A DNA stretch of 23,933 nucleotides from NCBI GenBank assembly GCA_965659945.1, contig CBFHYJ010000020.1, positions 1 through 23,933 of the forward strand, written 5' to 3'. Below, piece by piece: positions 8,588 through 15,167 of the stretch. The number at the start of each line of letters is the position of its first letter. Within the stretch, counting starts at the first letter, position 1. The notes under the pieces were generated by a model. It was given only the letters and a program-made list of their open reading frames with translations, did not search any database and was not told the DNA's origin. This DNA is from VMDJ01 sp965659945. GTDB taxonomy: Bacteria > Pseudomonadota > Gammaproteobacteria > Chromatiales > Chromatiaceae. The translations under genes were made by a program, and so were the position numbers.

Positions 8588-9984
8588 ATGACTCTATTTA
8601 AGTACTGGAGCAACAAGCTACGTATAGCCTTCTTAACTCTGCTGACATTTCTCGTGGGTGTCGGCTTCACGTTGTTAATTCACAACTACGAATCAGAAAA
8701 TCTTAACTCGCTCGATCGTGAACATACCGAACATGCCGCCGAAGAAATTGCGAGTGATTTCGAAAGAGAAATTACCAATGTGTGGGCATTTTCATCGGCT
8801 CTTTCTGCCTATGTGGCAGCAACACCTGATGTCACTCAAAAACAACTCTCGCGCTTTTCAAGTGCCATGGTTGAAGCCTCACCTTTTATTCGCAGCCTCA
8901 GTTTGGCAAAAGACAATGTCATCACCCATGTCTACCCATACCAGGAGAATAAAAAAGCATTGGGTTTGGATTACATGAAAAATCCCGATCAAAAAAATGC
9001 TGTCGAACGCCTCATTCGCGAACGTAAACCCAATATCGCAGGCCCAATTGATCTTGTTCAAGGAGGTAAAGCCTTTATTCTGCGTCGCCCGGTTTTCTTT
9101 ACTGATGAAGAAAATGGACTTAAGACTTAATGGGGCATCGCTTCACTCCTGATTAATTTTTCAGATCTAACCAACTTCCTTAGTACTCACACCTATGCCG
9201 AAGACTTTGAGTTTAAGTGGCATATTTTCAATTCAGATAGCGGGCAAATCAAAAGTATCTTCAGCACATTAGAAGGTGATACTGAGAAATACAGTTTTAA
9301 AAAAGTTAACCTACCTTCAGAAACTTGGTACATCGGTACAAGAGAAAAGAAAAAATCATCGTCAACCAACATCATCATGCTCGATGTCACTGGCATTCTG
9401 GTTTTATTATTGATTGCCTATTTGGTTAATCGTCTCTTGGTTAGCCACAAAAATAATCGTGATTTACGCTTTACGATCACCTTACTAATTTACCCAACCG
9501 TCGCTTACTCAATGATCGTTTTCGCCAACTTGTTGCACAGGCGAAACGTCAGCACATTGGATTTCATCTGATTTATATCGATCTAAATAACTTCAAACAG
9601 ATCAACGATACCCAAGGTCATACCGTAGGTGACAAAGTGCTCAAAGAAATTGCCCGCCGATTGCAATCATACGTTAGAGCGTCTGATACGATTGCGCGTA
9701 TTGGTGGAGATGAATTTATTGTGTTATCGGAAGTGACCGATCTTCGGCCGCCACCATCAGACATGATCGAAAAACTATCGGATGTCATCATGCAACCGAT
9801 GACCAACTTGAATAGTCTGATTGTACGGGCAAATTTTGGATCGGCGTATTACGACACGCACGGGACCACACTGACGGCGCTATTAAGTCACGCTGATCAC
9901 AATATGTATATTGATAAGCGTCGAAATAAAGAAAAAAACACGCAGCGAGAGATACCCGAAAACGTCATCAATCTGAAATCATAA
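8588..9984 (+). pseudogene. Broken CHASE-GGDEF diguanylate cyclase (nonsense codon plus frameshift)
   Basis: Rebuilt, this is a 465-residue membrane sensor cyclase making c-di-GMP: N-terminal membrane segment (about 12-32), periplasmic CHASE sensor (about 55-175, including ERLIRERKPNIAGPI and FILRRPVFF), a second membrane segment (about 263-282), then a GGDEF domain starting at DHLTNLPNRRLLNDRF. GGDEF is at 373-377 with an intact inhibitory site RASD (364-367). Two lesions break it. At 9128-9130 an in-frame TAA (codon 181) stands where the reading continues as WGIASLLINFSDL, so it is a simple nonsense change. At about 9474 one base is lost: upstream frame ends in LRFT, downstream frame resumes at GAT 9475 as DHLTNLPNRR. 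Adding one base restores exactly 466 codons. The catalytic half could in principle be made from an internal start, but none with a clear ribosome site is seen. Confidence 0.88.
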
Positions 9985-10012
9985 AAAACCCCGATCACTG
10001 ATCGGGCTTTTC
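9985..10012. terminator. Bidirectional terminator between the cyclase pseudogene and the - strand operon
   Basis: CCCGATC (9990-9996) and GATCGGG (10000-10006) form a stem with loop ACT. An A run on the left (9983-9988) gives a T tract on the - strand, and a short T run lies on the right for the + strand, so it serves both converging transcripts. Confidence 0.82.
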
Positions 10013-10014
10013 AT

Positions 10015-10536
10015 TTACCTAGCCTGTGGTGCAGGTGGGCGCTGCTGAGGTGCCGGCGGGTAAGGATAACGAGGCGCATAATTATTATTCCACCCCGGCA
10101 TCATATTCATTGAAGGACCATTGCCCCAGTTAGGTCCCCAACCGCTTCCAGTACGCGGGCTCCAGCCATTACCCCAAGAAAAGGTTGAACGATCAAACTT
10201 CATGGTTTGATCACGATCGATATTCATGCCGCGATTATCACGAGGTGCCGCAGCCGGTGGCTGCTGCGCTGGTGCGGCGGCTTTTGGCGCAGGAGCTGTT
10301 GGCGCTTGTTGAGAACCCCACTGCATCGACGGCGAAGAGCTATTCCAGTTAGGCTGAGGACCATTGCCCCAGCTACGGTTGTTACCCCAACCAAATGATG
10401 GAGCATTGTTCCATCCATTATTGCCATTGCCCCAGTTATTCGGGCCGAATGACGTGCCTTGGTCGCTCATACCAAAATTGAATGCCATAGCAGGTGCCGC
10501 AATAAGCGCCATGCTGGCCATTACTAATTTACGCAT
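10015..10536 (-). CDS. Exported Trp/Gly/Asn-rich low-complexity protein
   Basis: A 173-residue protein with signal peptide MRKLVMASMALIAAPAMA followed by FNFG. The mature chain is low complexity: WGNG/GWNN-type units from about 20 to 65, a Pro/Ala/Gln linker (about 70-95), a short charged island NIDRDQTMKFDRSTFSWG, more WGNG units, and a Pro-rich tail. It has no cysteine and no enzymatic motif. The composition recalls sulfur-globule envelope proteins and other structural or matrix proteins, but that is only a likeness. Two adjacent ATGs exist (10539 and 10536); the second is preferred, since AAGGAG then lies seven bases away. It is the last gene of the - strand run, directly after the Sel1 gene, and is followed by a terminator. 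Confidence 0.75.
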   Translation of the reverse strand: MRKLVMASMALIAAPAMAFNFGMSDQGTSFGPNNWGNGNNGWNNAPSFGWGNNRSWGNGPQPNWNSSSPSMQWGSQQAPTAPAPKAAAPAQQPPAAAPRDNRGMNIDRDQTMKFDRSTFSWGNGWSPRTGSGWGPNWGNGPSMNMMPGWNNNYAPRYPYPPAPQQRPPAPQAR

Positions 10537-10557
10537 CATGTATCTCCTTACCATTGA

Positions 10558-11349
10558 TCAACGCAACTTACCGGGTGCAAATCCACGATTGTTTGCACGC
10601 TGACGCCAGTAAGCAGCTTCTGTTTGATTGGGCTCTAAACCGCCCTCGCCCGACTCGAGCATTTCAGCTAATGCTAACTGAGCATCAACCTTGCCCTTTT
10701 CTGCTGCCAAACGATACCACTTAGCCGATTCTGTGGTGTTTTTATCAACACCTTTACCGTTGCGATAAAGACGACCTAAAGCACGTTGCGCAAATGTCAT
10801 GTCATGTTTAGCGGCTTGGAGATACCACTCCAACGCAATCGCGTTATCCACGGGGATACCGCCAATACCTAACTCATAGACCTGACCTAAGCGTGCTTTA
10901 GCGCGCTTGCAGTTATTTTCCGCAGCACGTTCCAACCAGTTCAAGCCCTCTACAACATCTTGCTCAACACCCTCGCCTTTGAGCATCAAATTACCAACAT
11001 AGTATTGCGAGACCTTGTGCTCACGCTCAGCGGCCAAGATATACCAAGAGAAGGCCTCACCCGCATCTTCGATCAAACCAAAACGGCCTTTGAGATGATT
11101 GGTACCCATACGATGCTGCGCTTCAGTGAAACCTCCACGCGCAGCGCGCTCGTACCACATAATCGCCAAGTCATCACTTTGCGGAACACCACGACCATCG
11201 GCGTACATTCGCGCCAACACAAACTGCGCTTGTGGATCACCAAGATCGGCATACTTGGTCACAATATCTTCCGCTTTAGGAATCACACGTTCGTTAGCTA
11301 GGCTTAACGATGGCATCGCTAAGACACATAAGATCAATAAAAATCGCAT
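10558..11349 (-). CDS. Secreted Sel1-repeat (TPR-like) protein
   Basis: 263 residues with a signal peptide (MRFLLILCVLAMPSLSLA), then about six Sel1-like repeats of roughly 36 residues, each with the pattern A..LG..Y..G.GV..D...A..WY..AA..G (for example VLARMYADGRGVPQ and RALGRLYRNGKGVDKN). Such helical solenoids act as protein-interaction scaffolds, here in the periplasm. The start has GAGGGGGAG just upstream. It lies 18 bases after the acyl carrier protein gene and 21 bases before the exported low-complexity protein, so all three are probably one transcript. The binding partner is unknown. Confidence 0.87.
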   Translation of the reverse strand: MRFLLILCVLAMPSLSLANERVIPKAEDIVTKYADLGDPQAQFVLARMYADGRGVPQSDDLAIMWYERAARGGFTEAQHRMGTNHLKGRFGLIEDAGEAFSWYILAAEREHKVSQYYVGNLMLKGEGVEQDVVEGLNWLERAAENNCKRAKARLGQVYELGIGGIPVDNAIALEWYLQAAKHDMTFAQRALGRLYRNGKGVDKNTTESAKWYRLAAEKGKVDAQLALAEMLESGEGGLEPNQTEAAYWRQRANNRGFAPGKLR

Positions 11350-11367
11350 CAGCTCCCCCTCAGCGTT

Positions 11368-11619
11368 TTAAGCCTGATAGGTCTCAATAAAATGAGCCAA
11401 CGACCCCACGCTTTCAAACATCTCTGTTGTTATTTCATCATCGGAAATTGTTTTACCCACAATCGCTTCCAGACCGGCAATCACATTCACTACCGCCATC
11501 GAGTCAAACTCAGGCATGACACCCATAATTAAACTGTCTGCGGTTAGAGCTGATGCAGCATCACCTAGATTAAGGCGCTCTTGCAGCAGCGTTTTTACAA
11601 CTTCTACGGTGTTGGACAT
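11368..11619 (-). CDS. Acyl carrier protein, exosortase/exopolysaccharide-associated type
   Basis: 83 residues with a phosphopantetheine attachment site EFDSMAV (Ser40) in a four-helix carrier fold. The sequence (LGDAAS...GVMPEFDSMAVVNVI and DDEITTEMFESVGSLAHFIE) resembles, from memory, the acyl carrier proteins found in exosortase A/exopolysaccharide loci rather than the fatty-acid AcpP (which has DSLDTVE). The ATG at 11619 is chosen because the upstream extension (start 11688) overlaps the preceding gene and is unlike a carrier protein. The 62-base gap before it is the largest in this run and contains a TACAAT box on the - strand (11653-11648) that could be an internal promoter; its -35 is weak. 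No acyl-ligase or ketosynthase partner is in the window. Confidence 0.87.
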   Translation of the reverse strand: MSNTVEVVKTLLQERLNLGDAASALTADSLIMGVMPEFDSMAVVNVIAGLEAIVGKTISDDEITTEMFESVGSLAHFIETYQA

Positions 11620-11681
11620 ACCACGATCCAAAAAACTTCTTGTGAGTATTGTACCGCTGCAGGCATGCGCATAACAGCCAC

Positions 11682-12338
11682 CTAACAAGCGGCTTTTATC
11701 GCCTCATACCAGGCGTTTTCACCTTGTGGCAGTGCGCCTTTGATCCATCTTTGGATATCCTCAGACCGATCCACATCCCATGTTTTAGTCAGCTCGGCAT
11801 AACGCCAGTCGAGTGTTTGCATAGCATCAACCGTATTTTGATAAACCTGAGCATTCCCAAAGGGGAACTGTGTAAAGAGTGCTGCAGATAGTTGCGTTAA
11901 ACCGAGCGCAACATAACCCCCATCCTCAGCACCAATAATCGCCGCATCATTCTCTTCTAAGGATTGATAAAGCTGCGTTAGCAGATCCGATGTGAGAGTT
12001 AGACAGTCGGTGCCAGTTAACACCACATGTCGCGATTGGCTTAATTGTTCAGTAGCCGCATGCAACATACGCTCACCTAAGTTAGCACCTTGCTGTTGAA
12101 GGATATCAATTGAGCGTTCCTGACACAGTTCGGTTAACCACGCTGGCGCCTGATCTTTTATATAAAGCACCACAGGTGACAGTTGCATTGCTGCACGTTG
12201 TTCAAGAGCACAACGTATTGAGGCAACATGAAAATCTAAAGCACCCTGCTCACCCAGCAAGGGAATTAAACGCGTTTTCACTCTCCCCAGTACCGGTGCT
12301 TTAGCAAAAACAAGCAATCGAGACTCCGGAAAACGCAT
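11682..12338 (-). CDS. TIGR04282-type arsenosugar-associated glycosyltransferase
   Basis: 218 residues of the DUF2064/TIGR04282 group, a GT-A-like nucleotidyl/glycosyltransferase fold. Signatures: LLVFAKAPVLGRVKTRL at the start, GANLGERM, VLTGTDCLTLTSDLL, and AEDGGYVALGL; the C-terminal half keeps the DVDRSEDI acid motif (family: WDIDTPED). The ATG at 12338 is preferred: it begins the fold and overlaps the stop of the upstream glycosyltransferase by one base (TAATG), signalling coupled translation; the longer reading from 12443 lies inside that gene. By family knowledge it partners with the TIGR04283 and ArsS-like proteins; the sugar donor and acceptor are not known from the sequence. Confidence 0.88.
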   Translation of the reverse strand: MRFPESRLLVFAKAPVLGRVKTRLIPLLGEQGALDFHVASIRCALEQRAAMQLSPVVLYIKDQAPAWLTELCQERSIDILQQQGANLGERMLHAATEQLSQSRHVVLTGTDCLTLTSDLLTQLYQSLEENDAAIIGAEDGGYVALGLTQLSAALFTQFPFGNAQVYQNTVDAMQTLDWRYAELTKTWDVDRSEDIQRWIKGALPQGENAWYEAIKAAC

Positions 12339-12997
12339 TAGCGATACCACTGACGCAAGCGCGCAGGCGAAATACCTAGGACATACGCCAAGCGCAACCA
12401 CCACATCAACAGGATTGTTTTCAATACGCCGCGATGTTGCCAACGTCTAGCGGAAGTCAACAAGGGCAAGGCACTACAATTCACCGGCATTACCTTGCGT
12501 AAGCGTTTTGAGAACGCAACATCTTCCATCAAAGGAAGCTCAGGATAACCGCCAAGCTCATCAAACAAGCGACGATCAACAAACAGCCCTTGGTCACCGG
12601 TAGCCACCGAGGTAAAACAAGAACGTGCATTCATTAAACTCTCAATCACACGAAACACGAATCGCGAATCATCCAATCTGGCCGCAAAGCGCCCCCAAAC
12701 CGATGGGCTTTGCGTAATCACCGAGTAGTAACTCGATACAGGTTCAGTGAGTTGCGTGTCGGCATGTAAAAACCATAGCCAATCACCGCTTGCAGCTGCA
12801 GCACCTGCATTCATTTGAATTGCTCGACCCGTTGAGCTGTGAACAAGCTTGGCATGTGCACTAACACGCTGAGCTGTTTGGTCATCGCTTCCGCCATCCA
12901 CCACAATCAGTTCAATACACTCACCTGATAGCTGTGCAAGTAATGACTCGATATTTAAGGCTTCATTTAAAGTAGGAATGATGATTGAAAGCTTCAT
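12338..12997 (-). CDS. TIGR04283-type family 2 glycosyltransferase (arsenosugar-associated)
   Basis: 219 residues. GT2 fold: LSIIIPTLNEALNIESLL at the N-terminus, VVDGGSDDQT for nucleotide-sugar binding, the acidic metal motif FLHADTQL (about 78-85), and GDQGLFVDRRLFDELGGYP in the acceptor region. The tail RRWQHRGVLKTILLMWWLRLAYVLGI is hydrophobic and amphipathic and probably brings the enzyme to the membrane, a feature of this subfamily. The ATG at 12997 overlaps the TGA of the ArsS-like gene by one base; a TTG at 13000 is the alternative start. Its own stop overlaps the next gene by one base. Ordered radical SAM to GT2 to TIGR04282 enzymes matches the arrangement known for arsenosugar-type gene sets. 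Confidence 0.9.
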   Translation of the reverse strand: MKLSIIIPTLNEALNIESLLAQLSGECIELIVVDGGSDDQTAQRVSAHAKLVHSSTGRAIQMNAGAAAASGDWLWFLHADTQLTEPVSSYYSVITQSPSVWGRFAARLDDSRFVFRVIESLMNARSCFTSVATGDQGLFVDRRLFDELGGYPELPLMEDVAFSKRLRKVMPVNCSALPLLTSARRWQHRGVLKTILLMWWLRLAYVLGISPARLRQWYR

Positions 12998-13953
12998 CAA
13001 TCACTCAAGGCGCCGCCACAACTACTACCCTGGCCAGCTGTACAGCCATAACAATGATCAGCGATTGCAACCGGCATGCCCTTCAACTGATTTAACTGAA
13101 GATCACGAAGGTGACGCTTAGCTTGCGCAGCAAGTGGAAGATCTAACATCTGATTGAAGTCGCAGTCATACACATAACCCTGCCAATCAATACTGATCAA
13201 GCTGCGACACATCACCGCGCCTAAGTTGGCATCCTGATGCGACATCTTGAGTGTATCTAGATAACTATCGAATTCACCTTTAGACGCCAACATACTGCCA
13301 AAGCGTTGAATCGGCATATTGGCAATCGTGAGTAATTGAGTGAACTCAATAGCATGCTCAGCGAGTTTTTCTCGGTAGTCCTTTTCAAGCGCCGCTTGCG
13401 GTGGAGGGAGATGTGCCCCTATCGGGTTGTAGACCAAACTTAATGACAGCTCACTATCTGCCTTGCCATAACCAAGTGCATTCAATTTTTGCAGCCCAAT
13501 CATGCTGCCATCAAAGACACCTTTGCCACGTTGTGTGTCAACGTTCTCTTGCAAGTAACACGGCAAAGACGCGACCACCTGCACTTGTTCCTCCGCCAAG
13601 AACTCAGCCAAATCTTCGTAACCCGGCTCGCTCAAAATAGTCAGATTACAACGATCAAGCACCGTTACACCCAAGCCACGGGCATAACTAACAAGCTCAC
13701 GGAAATGAGGATTCATCTCCGGCGCACCACCGGTGAGATCCAAGGTTTGAATACCTGTGTGATTTAGAGCTCCTTTCACAACCTCAATCGTTTCAGCTGC
13801 CATCAACTCAGTGCGTTTCGGCCCCGCATTCACATGGCAGTGCTGACATTGCTGATTACACAAGTAGCCCAAATTGACTTGCAAGGTAGTCAAATCACTA
13901 CGCTGAATAGTTGGAAATGTTCCTGGGAATAATTTGTCGCGGGTATCAAGCAT
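12997..13953 (-). CDS. arsS: ArsS-like radical SAM enzyme (arsenosugar biosynthesis, DUF3641 C-terminus)
   Basis: 318 residues. The radical SAM [4Fe-4S] motif is CNQQCQHC (Cys32, Cys36, Cys39) after QVNLGYL; GGAPEMNPHF provides the GGE-like SAM site. The C-terminal half (DUF3641-type) has further cysteines, including DCDFNQML and CYGCTAGQGSSCGG (301-314), fitting auxiliary clusters. Characterised ArsS joins the 5'-deoxyadenosyl group of SAM to a methylated arsenical on the way to arsenosugars; here this is inferred. The family name includes selenoprotein variants; this copy has no in-frame TGA and is an all-cysteine version. MLDTRDKLFPG is taken as the start (family-like); a GTG at 13974 would overlap the upstream gene. 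Start-site signal is weak, probably relying on coupling. Confidence 0.9.
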   Translation of the reverse strand: MLDTRDKLFPGTFPTIQRSDLTTLQVNLGYLCNQQCQHCHVNAGPKRTELMAAETIEVVKGALNHTGIQTLDLTGGAPEMNPHFRELVSYARGLGVTVLDRCNLTILSEPGYEDLAEFLAEEQVQVVASLPCYLQENVDTQRGKGVFDGSMIGLQKLNALGYGKADSELSLSLVYNPIGAHLPPPQAALEKDYREKLAEHAIEFTQLLTIANMPIQRFGSMLASKGEFDSYLDTLKMSHQDANLGAVMCRSLISIDWQGYVYDCDFNQMLDLPLAAQAKRHLRDLQLNQLKGMPVAIADHCYGCTAGQGSSCGGALSD

Positions 13954-13964
13954 CGATCTACAAC

Positions 13965-14300
13965 TCAGTGACACATATCGAGGGATTCCACCTCAGACAG
14001 TGAATTTACGCTTAAGGGTTGTGCATCATACCCACTCTGCTGGCGAACAAACTCAACCGCATAATTGGCGTGATCAACACACAAGCGCCACCCCTTTTTA
14101 TCCTTGTAAAGGATCGCTTGCTCATTTCGGGTGAGATAACACACATCATCCAACACATCGCGCGCCACAACCGAACCATCCGTTAAGGTGTAAAGGCCAT
14201 TTTGATGACTCGCGATATTCACGCGATAGGCTTCTAATGGTGACTCAGCAAACACCTGGCTCAGCAGAAAAAGTAAAAGTGTGAAAAAAGCAATGCGCAT
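13965..14300 (-). CDS. Small secreted protein heading the arsenosugar-type operon
   Basis: 111 residues from ATG 14300, with a clear signal peptide (MRIAFFTLLLFLLSQVFA). The mature part is acidic with three cysteines (Cys54, Cys74, Cys110), the last in the terminal MCH. The GLYTLTDGSVVARDVLDDVCYLTRNEQ stretch suggests a compact beta-rich domain. I do not recognise the family. An upstream GTG at 14318 is possible, but it would spoil the signal peptide's basic start. The gap to the ArsS-like gene is only 11 bases, so they are surely co-transcribed; the divergent tRNA gene starts 95 bases away and the promoters must lie between. Cys110-His111 at the C-terminus could bind a metal or metalloid, which is speculation. 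Confidence 0.72.
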   Translation of the reverse strand: MRIAFFTLLLFLLSQVFAESPLEAYRVNIASHQNGLYTLTDGSVVARDVLDDVCYLTRNEQAILYKDKKGWRLCVDHANYAVEFVRQQSGYDAQPLSVNSLSEVESLDMCH

Positions 14301-14394
14301 AGCCTTAACTATACACACTCGTTACAACTCAAAATCCCCCGGAACCCTTGTTCTCATTTGATCTAAATAGACGTATAAGCGATCATTCTTTCAC

Positions 14395-14471
14395 GCCCTA
14401 GTAGCTCAGCTGGATAGAGCAGCCCCCTCCTAAGGGGCAGGTCGGACGTTCGAATCGTCTCTGGGGCACCA
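14395..14471 (+). tRNA. tRNA-Arg, anticodon CCT
   Basis: 77 bases forming a complete cloverleaf. Acceptor GCCCTAG pairs with CTGGGGC (one G-T), with the CCA end encoded (ACCA at 14468-14471). D arm GCTC...GAGC; anticodon stem GCCCC/GGGGC with loop CTCCTAA, anticodon CCT reading AGG; variable AGGTC; T stem GGACG/CGTCT (one G-T) with TTCGAAT. A possible -10 box TATAAG (14374-14379) lies 15 bases upstream, but its -35 is poor. No terminator lies between the tRNA and the next gene, which begins 18 bases later. Confidence 0.97.
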
Positions 14472-14489
14472 TTTTCAAAGGCAACCCCA

Positions 14490-14702
14490 ATGGTAGAGCT
14501 AGAAAGCACCTTAACTTGCCCTGAATGTGGCAAGAGCAAAAAAGAACAGATGCCGACTGATGCGTGCATGTGGTTCTATGAGTGCACTTTTTGCGGAAAC
14601 CTACTTAAGCCGTTAAAAGGTGATTGCTGTATTTTCTGTTCTTATGGTGATGTGCCCTGCCCACCCATTCAAGAAGACAACAACAGTTGTTGCGGGCAAT
14701 AA
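14490..14702 (+). CDS. GDCCVxC-type cysteine-rich small protein
   Basis: 70 residues with 11 cysteines: CPECG (10-14), Cys26, CTFCG (32-36), then GDCCIFCSYGDVPCPPIQ (44-61), and a CC pair near the end. The GDCC.FCSYG..PCPP block matches the family NCBI calls GDCCVxC domain-containing (seleno)protein; here every site is cysteine and no TGA is read through. CPxCG/CxxCG pairs suggest a zinc-ribbon-like site. The biological role is not established; homologues are often next to metal-resistance genes (recollection). A modest ribosome binding site AAAGG lies eight bases upstream of the ATG, and no promoter separates it from the tRNA, so it may be transcribed as part of the tRNA transcript. A terminator follows at once. 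Confidence 0.82.
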   Translation: MVELESTLTCPECGKSKKEQMPTDACMWFYECTFCGNLLKPLKGDCCIFCSYGDVPCPPIQEDNNSCCGQ

Positions 14703-14724
14703 AAAAGCGGCCAATGGCCGCTTT
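14701..14724. terminator. Terminator between converging genes
   Basis: Perfect nine-base stem AAAGCGGCC (14704-14712) with GGCCGCTTT (14716-14724), loop AAT. The A run at 14701-14706 gives six T on the - strand, so it is a strong terminator for the coiled-coil protein gene on the - strand; on the + strand the T run is short (TTT), making it a weaker stop for the Cys-rich gene. Confidence 0.83.
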
Positions 14725-14740
14725 AACATTTTGCCTTCCC

Positions 14741-14944
14741 CTAGGCCACATCCATCATCATGTCATCACCAAACTCTTTTGCCGCAAGCGTTGCGTCAAC
14801 ATCGGCTTGAAGTTCCATAATACGCTTGTTCAACACCGCGAGAATCGCTTCGCGGGTTTTAGCGTGGCTAATATTCATCTCAGCCATTTCAATACAATGT
14901 TTGGCTGATTCCAGCTCTTCGAGCAATTCTTCTTTTAAAAACAT
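14741..14944 (-). CDS. Small coiled-coil hypothetical protein
   Basis: 67 residues: MFLKEELLEELESAKHCIE..., highly acidic and rich in Leu/Glu/Ala/Lys, with an extended helical, coiled-coil-like heptad pattern over about residues 1-55 and a short tail FGDDMMMDVA. It has a single cysteine and no membrane segment. The ribosome binding site AAGGAG is excellent and lies about eight bases from the ATG, so I take it to be a genuine expressed gene. It converges on the Cys-rich protein gene with a shared terminator. I do not recognise the family; a small adaptor or antitoxin-like role would be guesswork. Confidence 0.72.
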   Translation of the reverse strand: MFLKEELLEELESAKHCIEMAEMNISHAKTREAILAVLNKRIMELQADVDATLAAKEFGDDMMMDVA

Positions 14945-14968
14945 TATAGGTTCTCCTTAGGTGCACTT

Positions 14969-14990
14969 AAGTGGCGCTATTACGTCACTT
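14969..14990. repeat. Imperfect inverted repeat upstream of the coiled-coil gene
   Basis: AAGTGGCG (14969-14976) and CGTCACTT (14983-14990) are inverted copies with one mismatch around a six-base centre CTATTA. Placed 25-46 bases before the ATG of the - strand gene, it could be an operator or a transcript hairpin next to the ribosome binding site; no regulator is known to me for it. Confidence 0.35.
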
Positions 14991-15167
14991 TATAAGCGTA
15001 GACCTTGGAGCTAAGTCTGTTTTTATCAAAAACTAGGACAAACTTAATTAGTGATTTAAAACTTTACAAAAAACGAATAATCAGAAAATTTAAAAAACCA
15101 ATGGAAACAATAGTTTATTTATAGATAATACACGGCAAATAAATCTTGATAATTCATAATTACAGAA

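Noticed and set aside
9128..9130. TAA in the diguanylate cyclase as a programmed read-through or recoding site
   Set aside because: TAA has no known recoding use here, and the later frameshift shows that the gene is decaying.
14395..14471. tRNA-Arg as an attachment site of an integrated element
   Set aside because: No integrase and no second copy of the tRNA 3' end was seen in the window.
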